Source: an uncultured Draconibacterium sp.
Lineage (GTDB): Bacteria > Bacteroidota > Bacteroidia > Bacteroidales > Prolixibacteraceae
Reading direction: 5' to 3'
Assembly: GCF_963676815.1 (NCBI RefSeq)
Contig: NZ_OY781365.1
Location: forward strand, 5,862,501 to 5,926,500
DNA length: 64,000 nt
Shown: positions 28,577 through 35,534 of the stretch, piece by piece
How the letters are laid out: every line of letters begins with the position of its first letter
How positions within the stretch are numbered: position 1 is the first letter of the stretch
Program-made: the position numbers and the translations under genes
Notes under the pieces: model-generated
What the model saw: only the letters and a program-made list of their open reading frames with translations
What the model was told of the DNA's origin: nothing
The model's database searches: none

Positions 28577-30106
28577 ATGCAGGAAAAGATTTTAATCCTT
28601 GATTTTGGTTCTCAATACACACAATTGATTGGACGCAAGGTCCGCGAACTAAATGTTTATTGCGAGATTCACCCATACAACCACTTTCCGGAAATTGACG
28701 AAAGCGTAAAAGGTGTGATTCTGTCCGGTAGTCCGTATTCAGTTCGTGATGAAGAAGCCCCACGTCCCGATCTATCTCAGATCAAAGGAAAAATGCCGGT
28801 ACTTGGCGTTTGTTACGGTGCGCAATATATGGCACATTTTTATGGTGGCGAAGTTGCTCCGTCGAATACACGCGAGTATGGACGTGCTAACCTGGGATTT
28901 ATCGATCATGACAGTGTATTGTTTCAAAATATAAGCCTGCATACACAGGTGTGGATGTCGCATGGCGATACAATAGTAAAACTTCCGAAAAATTATAAAG
29001 TAATTGCTTCAACTGAAGATGTAAATTTCGCAGCCTATAAAGTTGATGATGAGAAAACCTGGGCAATTCAATTTCACCCGGAAGTATACCACACAACAGA
29101 AGGAAAACAACTGTTGCAGAACTTTGTAACCACAATTTGTGGTTGCACACAAGACTGGACACCCGACTCGTTTGTTGAAACTACAGTACAAGAATTGAAA
29201 GACCAACTGGGCAATGACAAAGTGGTTCTTGGTCTTTCAGGAGGTGTTGACTCATCGGTTGCCGGCGTATTATTAAACAAAGCAATCGGTAAAAATCTTA
29301 CCTGTATTTTTGTTGATAACGGATTGCTTCGTAAAAACGAATTTGAAGATGTTTTGCACTCGTATGAAGATATGGGGCTTAATGTAATTGGCGTTGATGC
29401 CCGAAAAAAGTTCTGGGATGATTTAGCCGGAGTTACTGATCCGGAGCAAAAACGAAAAATAATCGGCCGTAACTTTATCGAAGTTTTTGATGAAGAAGCC
29501 CACAAAATTAAAGATGTAAAATGGCTGGCACAAGGCACTATTTATCCTGATGTAATTGAATCAATTTCTGTTAATGGTCCTTCGGCCACCATTAAATCGC
29601 ACCACAATGTTGGAGGTCTTCCTGAAAAAATGAAGCTTAAAGTTGTTGAACCACTCAAGCTCTTGTTTAAAGATGAGGTTCGCCGTGTTGGAAGTGCAAT
29701 GAATATTAAAAAAGAATTGTTAGGCCGTCATCCTTTCCCGGGTCCGGGATTAGGTATTCGTATTCTTGGCGATGTTACTCCCGAAAAAGTACGAATTCTG
29801 CAGGAAGCCGACGCTATTTTTATAAACGGGTTAAAAAACTGGGGACTTTACGACGAAGTTTGGCAGGCAGGTGTAATGCTGCTTCCGGTTCAGTCGGTTG
29901 GTGTAATGGGCGATGAACGTACCTACGAAAATACCGTTGCATTGCGCGCAGTTACATCCACAGACGGAATGACTGCCGACTGGGTACATCTTCCTTACGA
30001 TTTTATGGCTAAAATGTCGAATGAAATTATTAATAAAGTACGTGGTATCAATCGCGTAGTGTACGATATTAGTTCGAAGCCGCCTGCAACAATTGAGTGG
30101 GAATAG
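28577..30106 (+). CDS. guaA: GMP synthase (glutamine-hydrolysing)
   Basis: A 509-residue cytoplasmic enzyme that makes GMP from XMP, ATP and glutamine, the last step of guanine nucleotide synthesis. The N-terminal class I glutamine amidotransferase has Cys79 in GVCYGAQY and the His-Glu pair in FHPEVYHT. The synthase half has the PP-loop SGGVDSSV and the C-terminal dimerisation part ending in SSKPPATIEWE, the typical family end. Length is normal. The start MQEKILILDFGSQYTQLIGR matches the family. It stands alone, divergent from the LysM gene. Confidence 0.98.
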   Translation: MQEKILILDFGSQYTQLIGRKVRELNVYCEIHPYNHFPEIDESVKGVILSGSPYSVRDEEAPRPDLSQIKGKMPVLGVCYGAQYMAHFYGGEVAPSNTREYGRANLGFIDHDSVLFQNISLHTQVWMSHGDTIVKLPKNYKVIASTEDVNFAAYKVDDEKTWAIQFHPEVYHTTEGKQLLQNFVTTICGCTQDWTPDSFVETTVQELKDQLGNDKVVLGLSGGVDSSVAGVLLNKAIGKNLTCIFVDNGLLRKNEFEDVLHSYEDMGLNVIGVDARKKFWDDLAGVTDPEQKRKIIGRNFIEVFDEEAHKIKDVKWLAQGTIYPDVIESISVNGPSATIKSHHNVGGLPEKMKLKVVEPLKLLFKDEVRRVGSAMNIKKELLGRHPFPGPGLGIRILGDVTPEKVRILQEADAIFINGLKNWGLYDEVWQAGVMLLPVQSVGVMGDERTYENTVALRAVTSTDGMTADWVHLPYDFMAKMSNEIINKVRGINRVVYDISSKPPATIEWE

Positions 30107-30183
30107 TTGTTGCAAAATGTAACGAAATATATTTTGGCAGACTTATTGCAAAGATGTTTCGTTATAAATAAAAAATACGGATT

Positions 30184-31809
30184 ATGATTGTAACAAAAAT
30201 TAAACATATTAAAACCGCAGGATTAGGTATATTTTTAGCACTTTTCTTAATTGGACCTATTGTTTCGCAGGCTCAAAACGAGGTGCAGGAAAACCAGGTA
30301 AAGTTTGCCCGGTTACTGCGTTTAGTTGATGGTTATTATGTTGATTCGTCAGATGTTAGTGACTTAACGGAAAAAGCCATTGTTCATTTATTGGAAGAGC
30401 TCGACCCACACTCCACCTACATTTCGAAAGAAGAGGTGGACAAAATGAATGAGCCATTGAAAGGTAACTTTGAAGGAATCGGTATTTCATTCAATATTTA
30501 TAAAGATACCCTGATGGTAACAACGACTATTTCCGGGGGACCTTCTGAGAAAGTTGGGTTACGTGCCGGCGACCGGATTGTTGAAGTGGACGATAAAAAC
30601 ATTGCAGGAATAGGATTAAAAAATTCTGATGTTTTCGATTTATTACGAGGAGAAAAAGGCACAAAAGTTGATTTAACAATTGCCAGAAAAGGAGAAAGCA
30701 ACCCACTTGATTTTACTGTTGTTCGCGATAAAATTCCAATTTTTAGTCTTGATGCTTCGTACATGCTTGATGAGGAAACAGGCTATATAAAACTCAATAA
30801 ATTCTCAGCTACAACAACTGATGAGTTTACAACCGCCATGAATGATTTAAAGCATGAGGGTGTAAAAAATCTTGTTCTTGATTTAAGAAACAATGGCGGT
30901 GGGTATCTAAAATCGGCAATTGAATTAGCAGACCAGTTTTTAAACGATGATCAGCTGATTGTTTACACCGATGGAACGAACGACCCGCGCCGTGAATATA
31001 AAGCTACAACTAAGGGTTCTTTTGAGGAAGGTAAAGTAGTTGTTCTTGTTAACGAAGGTTCTGCCTCGGCAAGTGAGATTGTATCTGGTGCAATTCAGGA
31101 TTGGGATCGAGGCTTAATTATTGGTCGCCGTTCGTTTGGAAAAGGATTGGTACAAAAACCATTTTTCCTTAACGATGGCTCAATGGTGCGGTTAACAACA
31201 GCACACTATTATACGCCAAGTGGCCGATGTATTCAAAAACCATATGAAGATGGAGTTAGCGAATATCGGAAAGATTATGCCAACAGAATAAGTAACGGTG
31301 AAATGTTTAGTGCTGACAGTATACATTTTGATGATGACTTGAAGCATAAAACACTTGTAAATGGTCGTGATGTATATGGTGGTGGAGGTGTAATGCCTGA
31401 TATTTTTGTTCCGATGGATACTTCATCGCATTACGCTTACCTCAATAATCTCAGAAGAAAACGTGTGACATACAATTTTGTATTAGATTATGTTGATGTT
31501 CACCACGAAGAACTTTTAAAAAAGTACTCTAGCTTTGATAAATACAATGAGAAATTTGCGATTACAAAAGAAGATGTTGATCAGGTAGTTACAAAAGGAA
31601 TAGAGGAAGGGATTGAAAAGGACGAAGAAAGTTTAGTTTTCCTTGAGGACAATTTGAAACGGGAACTTAAGGCATTGATTGCACGTGATGTATATTCAAG
31701 AAATGACATGTACAAAGTTTTAAATGAAGAAGACGATGCGATATTGAAAGCACTTGATGTTATTGAAAATCAAGACAAATACGCAGCACTTCTTGTTACT
31801 GCTGATTAA
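30184..31809 (+). CDS. ctpA: S41 C-terminal processing peptidase
   Basis: A 541-residue exported protease (signal segment ending PIVSQAQ). A PDZ domain covers about residues 85-175 (GISFNIYKDTLMVTT, GLRAGDRIVEVDDKNIAG). The catalytic Ser is in NEGSASASEIVSGA and the Lys in GRRSFGKGLVQ, the S41 dyad. The tail after residue 400 is helical, as in Bacteroidota carboxy-terminal processing proteases. These cut the C-termini of envelope proteins in the periplasm. It is followed after five bases by pnuC, so the two may share a transcript, although their functions do not obviously match. Confidence 0.93.
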   Translation: MIVTKIKHIKTAGLGIFLALFLIGPIVSQAQNEVQENQVKFARLLRLVDGYYVDSSDVSDLTEKAIVHLLEELDPHSTYISKEEVDKMNEPLKGNFEGIGISFNIYKDTLMVTTTISGGPSEKVGLRAGDRIVEVDDKNIAGIGLKNSDVFDLLRGEKGTKVDLTIARKGESNPLDFTVVRDKIPIFSLDASYMLDEETGYIKLNKFSATTTDEFTTAMNDLKHEGVKNLVLDLRNNGGGYLKSAIELADQFLNDDQLIVYTDGTNDPRREYKATTKGSFEEGKVVVLVNEGSASASEIVSGAIQDWDRGLIIGRRSFGKGLVQKPFFLNDGSMVRLTTAHYYTPSGRCIQKPYEDGVSEYRKDYANRISNGEMFSADSIHFDDDLKHKTLVNGRDVYGGGGVMPDIFVPMDTSSHYAYLNNLRRKRVTYNFVLDYVDVHHEELLKKYSSFDKYNEKFAITKEDVDQVVTKGIEEGIEKDEESLVFLEDNLKRELKALIARDVYSRNDMYKVLNEEDDAILKALDVIENQDKYAALLVTAD

Positions 31810-31814
31810 AATTT

Positions 31815-32420
31815 ATGACTGATATAGTTTTGGAATGGCTCTTAGGTAATTACATAGAAATACTGGGAGCCATTCTTGGTTTAGCCTACATTGTCTTTTC
31901 CATCAAACAGCACATTTTTACCTGGCCAACCGGATTACTCACATCGGCGCTTTATGTAGTGGTATTTTTTAATGCCCGTTTGTATGCCGACATGGGCCTT
32001 CAGGTCTACTATGTCATTATCAGCATTTATGGCTGGTATTTCTGGATAACCGGTAAAAAACAAAACGAAAAAAAGGTTGCAGTAAAAACTACCAGAAAAG
32101 TATTATGGATTAAATTGGCAGTTGTTTCAGCTGCACTTTATGCACTGCTCCTGTTTATCCTGAGCAACTACACCAACTCCGATGTACCACATATGGATTC
32201 AATAACCACTTCGCTTAGCATAGTGGCTACCTGGATGTTGGCCAGAAAATATCTGGAACATTGGCTGCTGTGGGTTTTTATAGATGCATTTTCTGCAGGT
32301 TTATATGTTTATAAAGGCTTGTGGGCAACCGTTATTTTATTTATTGTTTACACTATAATGGCTTGGTTAGGCTATGTTGAATGGAAGAAAGACCTGAAAG
32401 GTATTGAAGCAAAAAACTAA
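31815..32420 (+). CDS. pnuC: PnuC-family nicotinamide riboside/vitamin transporter
   Basis: A 201-residue inner-membrane protein with about seven helices. Motifs TWPTGLLTSALYVVVFFNAR, YADMGLQVYYVIISIYGWY and WLLWVFIDAFSAGLYVYKGL are those of PnuC, a facilitated carrier for nicotinamide riboside; close relatives carry thiamine (PnuT) or other vitamins. No thiamine riboswitch lies before it, which leans towards nicotinamide riboside. Starts five bases after the S41 peptidase. I see no gene in the following 341 bases (32421-32761) apart from a promoter box. Confidence 0.9.
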   Translation: MTDIVLEWLLGNYIEILGAILGLAYIVFSIKQHIFTWPTGLLTSALYVVVFFNARLYADMGLQVYYVIISIYGWYFWITGKKQNEKKVAVKTTRKVLWIKLAVVSAALYALLLFILSNYTNSDVPHMDSITTSLSIVATWMLARKYLEHWLLWVFIDAFSAGLYVYKGLWATVILFIVYTIMAWLGYVEWKKDLKGIEAKN

Positions 32421-32736
32421 GCTAATTGCACCAACCGAAACAGAATCAACCGGAATAATTACGCTTGTTAAAACAAGTTGAACCACATTACCAAAATGGT
32501 TTCGGAACAAGCGATTAGGATATTATTGATTCTCGGCTAGAATATTAAAGATATGAGTGAAAGTTGTTTTCGATGAATTTTGGATTGGAAAACTGTCATT
32601 CTCATGTTATAAAATAAAGTAAATTGCGAAGCACGGAAAAACGCAGTAATAAGATCAACTACAGTTTAGATTAAAAAACCTTCAACAAGAACCTTCTTTT
32701 ATACGTTATAAGTAACAATTCTTAAATGAATGTAGT

Positions 32737-32744
32737 TAGTTTTG
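32737..32744 (+). promoter_or_regulatory. Probable -7 box of the serine acetyltransferase gene
   Basis: TAGTTTTG fits TAnnTTTG and lies 17 bases before the ATG at 32762. No clear -33 element; nothing else is recognised in 32421-32761. Confidence 0.4.
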
Positions 32745-32761
32745 CATAATAATTCAGCGAT

Positions 32762-33688
32762 ATGACAAATAACAAAGTGGATCAGAAAATATACGATACA
32801 ATTACCAAACTTAGCAATCCCGAATCTTATAAGTTGGTTTGTCATAAACACATGATGGGCGAACCATTACCATCAAACAAAAAACTAAAACGAATTATTA
32901 ACCTGGTTCGTGAAATTCTGTTCCCGGGATATTTTGGCAGCACAACCCTAAAAACAACAATTACACCGCATTATATGGGTGTTTATGTTGATGAACTTTT
33001 AGAAATGTTAACAGGTGAAATTCTGGCAGGTTTGTGTTTTGAATGCACTGATGAATCAGAACAACGAGTTGAGAAACATAAAAGCGTAGCCCAGGAAAAA
33101 GCAGTTGCATTTATCGAGTTTCTGCCCGAAATAAGAAGAAGGTTGGTTACTGATGTTGAGGCAACGTTTTTAAACGATCCGGCTGCAAAAAACTTCGGTG
33201 AAGTAATTTTTAGTTACCCAGGTATCAGAGCCATCACAAATTATCGTGTGGCCCATAAATTATTGGAACTTGATGTTCCTCTTATTCCGCGATTTATTAC
33301 CGAAATGGCCCATAGCGAAACCGGTATAGATATACATCCTCGTGCACAAATTGGAGAAAGTTTTACCATTGACCACGGAACAGGAGTAGTTATTGGCTCT
33401 ACTTGTATTATTGGAAATGATGTAAAAATATATCAGGGAGTTACACTTGGTGCAAAAAGTTTTCCTCTTGATGATGATGGTAATCCGATTAAAGGAATTC
33501 CACGTCACCCAATTTTGGAAGACAATGTTGTTATTTATGCAGGTGCAACAATTCTTGGCCGAATTACAATTGGCGAAAATTCTGTTATTGGAGGAAACGT
33601 ATGGGTAACCAACGATCTTCCGGCAAATTCACGTGTAGTGCAAAAACGTCCAAAAGACGTTCCATTTATGGATGGAGCAGGTATTTAA
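32762..33688 (+). CDS. cysE: Serine O-acetyltransferase
   Basis: A 308-residue enzyme of the EpsC/CysE type that transfers acetyl from acetyl-CoA to L-serine, the first step of cysteine synthesis. An N-terminal helical domain (about 1-190) is followed by a left-handed beta-helix of hexapeptide repeats: HPRAQIGESFTIDHGTGVVI, IYQGVTLGAKSFP and GRITIGENSVIGGNVWVTND. The catalytic His-Asp pair is in IDHGTGVVIG and the acetyl-CoA site in the later repeats. Length matches the longer family branch. The rRNA methyltransferase gene follows after 18 bases, probably in one transcript. Confidence 0.93.
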   Translation: MTNNKVDQKIYDTITKLSNPESYKLVCHKHMMGEPLPSNKKLKRIINLVREILFPGYFGSTTLKTTITPHYMGVYVDELLEMLTGEILAGLCFECTDESEQRVEKHKSVAQEKAVAFIEFLPEIRRRLVTDVEATFLNDPAAKNFGEVIFSYPGIRAITNYRVAHKLLELDVPLIPRFITEMAHSETGIDIHPRAQIGESFTIDHGTGVVIGSTCIIGNDVKIYQGVTLGAKSFPLDDDGNPIKGIPRHPILEDNVVIYAGATILGRITIGENSVIGGNVWVTNDLPANSRVVQKRPKDVPFMDGAGI

Positions 33689-33706
33689 AGAAAAACAAAT
33701 AATCAA

Positions 33707-34843
33707 TTGAAAGAATTTAAGTTAATCGCAAAGACCTTTTCCGGGTTGGAAGACGTTTTAGCAAAAGAAGTTAAGCGCATTGGTGGACAAAATGTGCGTC
33801 GTGGAAAACGTGCTGTTTTTTATGAAGGCAATCTGGAATTAATATATAAATCCAATTATCTTTTAAGAAGTGCATTGCGTATTTTAAAAGAGATCGAGCA
33901 TTTCAAGTTTAAAAATGTTGATCAGTTTTATTTAAGATGTAAAAGTATAAAATGGCAAAAATATTTTAACGTCGATCAGAATTTTGTGATTAACAGTGTT
34001 GTTGTAAACTCACGCGATTTCAGAAATTCAATGTTTGCCTCTCTAAAAGTAAAGGATGCAATTGCAGATTATTTTCGCGAGAACTTTGGTAAACGTCCGA
34101 ATGTTGATACTGACAATCCCGACATAATTATTAACGTACATATTTTTCAGGATACCTGTACCTTGTCGATCGACAGTTCAGGAGAATCGCTACACAAAAG
34201 AGGTTATCGGGTAAAACAAGGAGAAGCGCCATTAAATGAGGTACTCGCTGCAGGCATGATTTATCTGTCGGGTTGGATGGGTAACTCTGATTTTATGGAT
34301 CCGATGTGTGGTTCGGGGACTTTACCTATTGAAGCTGCAATGATAGCACAGAATATACCTGCAGCAAAATTCAGAAAAGAGTTTGCCTTTCAACTTTGGA
34401 ATGATTTTGATCCAATACTTTGGGAAAAAGTCACTGAACCTGTTGAAAAAAGAGAATTTAGATATACAATTTATGCGTCTGATATTTCGGGAAGTAACTT
34501 GTTGAATGCACAAACCAATGCACGACGTGCTCTGGTTTTTAATAAAATACAGTTTAAATGTAGTGATTTTAAAGATTTACAGCTTGATTTAAATAAAGCT
34601 ACAATTTTAACAAATCCGCCTTATGGTGAAAGGTTGCGGGAAAATGACCTTGACGGACTTTATTCAATGATTGGAGAGCGTTTAAAGCACCAATACAGCG
34701 GAAACAGTGCCTGGATACTCAGCTCATCATTAGAAAGTTTGAAGTTTGTGGGATTAAAACCATCTCAAAAGATCGATTTATTTAATGGGGCCTTAAAATG
34801 TAAGTTTAATAATTACCGATTGTTTGAGGGAAAGGGAAAATAA
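33707..34843 (+). CDS. THUMP-domain 23S rRNA N2-guanine methyltransferase (RlmL N-terminal type)
   Basis: A 378-residue protein starting at a TTG codon (MKEFKLIAKTFSGLEDVLAK once formyl-Met is placed); no ATG lies close enough to keep the conserved start. Residues about 45-155 are a THUMP RNA-binding domain. The class I methyltransferase follows with DPMCGSGTLPIEAAMIA as the SAM-binding motif and the catalytic NPPYGER (NPPY) motif, as in RlmL, which makes m2G2445 of 23S rRNA. It lacks the RlmK half found in enterobacteria. Co-directional with cysE. Site specificity is inferred from the family. Confidence 0.9.
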   Translation: MKEFKLIAKTFSGLEDVLAKEVKRIGGQNVRRGKRAVFYEGNLELIYKSNYLLRSALRILKEIEHFKFKNVDQFYLRCKSIKWQKYFNVDQNFVINSVVVNSRDFRNSMFASLKVKDAIADYFRENFGKRPNVDTDNPDIIINVHIFQDTCTLSIDSSGESLHKRGYRVKQGEAPLNEVLAAGMIYLSGWMGNSDFMDPMCGSGTLPIEAAMIAQNIPAAKFRKEFAFQLWNDFDPILWEKVTEPVEKREFRYTIYASDISGSNLLNAQTNARRALVFNKIQFKCSDFKDLQLDLNKATILTNPPYGERLRENDLDGLYSMIGERLKHQYSGNSAWILSSSLESLKFVGLKPSQKIDLFNGALKCKFNNYRLFEGKGK

Positions 34844-34856
34844 GGGCATAAAAAAA

Positions 34857-34883
34857 GGGTTAAAACCGTCCTTGTTTTAACCC
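34857..34883 (-). terminator. Rho-independent terminator of the three-peptide operon
   Basis: A perfect 10-bp stem (GGGTTAAAAC / GTTTTAACCC) with a 7-base loop. On the minus strand it is followed by a run of T (bases 34856-34850), and it lies 35 bases beyond the stop of the last peptide gene. On the plus strand it lacks a T-run, so it mainly serves the peptide operon. Confidence 0.85.
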
Positions 34884-34917
34884 CTGTACTAACAACTCAA
34901 TTGGTTCTGTATATAGG

Positions 34918-35064
34918 CTATTCTTCTTCAAAATCGAAAATATCTTTATCTCTTGATTTTGGTTGTCCTCCTCCTCGAACTTTATTTAGTTCTTCTTGAG
35001 AAAGAACATCAAAACCGAAATTATCTAATTCTAACGATGTATTCTGTATAGTTATAGCTTTCAT
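34918..35064 (-). CDS. RiPP-like or signal peptide precursor, copy A (48 aa)
   Basis: A 48-residue peptide, third gene of a tandem set. Residues 1-15 are unlike those of the other copies; then comes a leader-like segment FGFDVLSQEELNKVRGGG, and the C-terminus is QPKSRDKDIFDFEEE, identical in all three copies. The GGG after a hydrophobic-acidic helix resembles the double-glycine leaders of Bacteroidota peptide precursors. The gene stops with TAG whereas its sisters use TAA. The block is encoded with different synonymous codons from the sisters, so the peptide sequence is being conserved by selection. No modifying enzyme or peptide exporter is visible nearby. Function unknown. Confidence 0.85.
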   Translation of the reverse strand: MKAITIQNTSLELDNFGFDVLSQEELNKVRGGGQPKSRDKDIFDFEEE

Positions 35065-35082
35065 TGTTTCTATTTTTTAAGC

Positions 35083-35220
35083 TTATTCTTCTTCAAAATC
35101 GAAAATATCTTTGTCCCTTGATTTTGGTTGTCCACCACCGCGTACTTCATTCATTGCTTCTTCAGACAAAACCTCAAAATCGCTTTTGTTCTCTGTAAAA
35201 AAATTAGCTATAACTTTCAT
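35083..35220 (-). CDS. RiPP-like or signal peptide precursor, copy B (45 aa)
   Basis: A 45-residue peptide, the middle gene, 18 bases from the start of copy A and 31 from the end of copy C. It begins MKVIANFFTENKSDF and continues EVLSEEAMNEVRGGG, then the invariant QPKSRDKDIFDFEEE. Compared with copies A and C, it uses different codons for Val, Arg, both first Gly residues, the second Arg and others in the shared block. The acidic tail (DIFDFEEE) makes the putative mature peptide strongly negative at its end. Short length and absence of a signal peptide suggest release by cleavage after the glycines. Not recognised as a known family member. Confidence 0.85.
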   Translation of the reverse strand: MKVIANFFTENKSDFEVLSEEAMNEVRGGGQPKSRDKDIFDFEEE

Positions 35221-35251
35221 GTCTTTAAATCTTAACAGTTAAATACTTTTT

Positions 35252-35398
35252 TTATTCTTCCTCAAAGTCAAAAATGTCTTTGTCTCTTGATTTAGGTTGT
35301 CCTCCTCCTCGAACTTCGCTCATCGCTTCTTCGTTGATTACTTCAAAACCCTTAACTTTGAAAGTATTTTCTGTTGATTCAAACTGTACTCTTTTCAT
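35252..35398 (-). CDS. RiPP-like or signal peptide precursor, copy C (48 aa)
   Basis: First gene of the tandem set. I take the ATG at 35398 (MKRVQFESTENTFKVKG), which matches the lengths of the sister genes; a longer frame to 35434 adds 12 unrelated residues. It continues FEVINEEAMSEVRGGG and ends with the invariant QPKSRDKDIFDFEEE. An ECF-type promoter element lies 65-80 bases upstream, the same element that precedes the ECF sigma gene at 40555. It is divergent from the TPR-CHAT protease gene, 136 bases apart. Whether the product is a bacteriocin-like core, a pheromone or a protease substrate cannot be decided from sequence. Confidence 0.87.
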   Translation of the reverse strand: MKRVQFESTENTFKVKGFEVINEEAMSEVRGGGQPKSRDKDIFDFEEE

Positions 35399-35441
35399 CG
35401 TATAATAAATTAATTCGTTAAACTTTTTAAACACACATTCA

Positions 35442-35475
35442 CTAATATATTCTGATAAGTAGAAAAAGGTAACCC
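35442..35475 (-). promoter_or_regulatory. ECF-type promoter or operator of the peptide operon
   Basis: On the minus strand GGGTTACCTTTTT (35475-35463) is followed after 11 bases by AATATATTAG (35451-35442). The same two boxes, 14 bases apart, precede the ECF sigma gene at 40555. The upstream box resembles an ECF -35 element; a TSS near 35436 would give a leader of about 40 bases. The box core GGTTACC is nearly palindromic, so an operator is an alternative. Confidence 0.55.
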
Positions 35476-35534
35476 CCCTTTTTTGAAAAAAATTGAAAAA
35501 AGTTCTATTTTGGTGGTATAAATCACAAGATCAG

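Noticed and set aside
29074..29538. Minus-strand frame of 154 codons within guaA
   Set aside because: guaA is a complete, well-recognised gene; the frame is Ser/Pro-rich as expected for an antisense shadow.
31500..31815. Thiamine riboswitch before the PnuC-family gene
   Set aside because: The gene starts five bases after the S41 peptidase stop and no THI-box sequence is seen there.
34918..35398. The three peptide genes as an assembly or recent duplication artefact
   Set aside because: The DNA of the shared block differs at 11 of 20 codons and the leaders differ in sequence, so they are old, separate genes.
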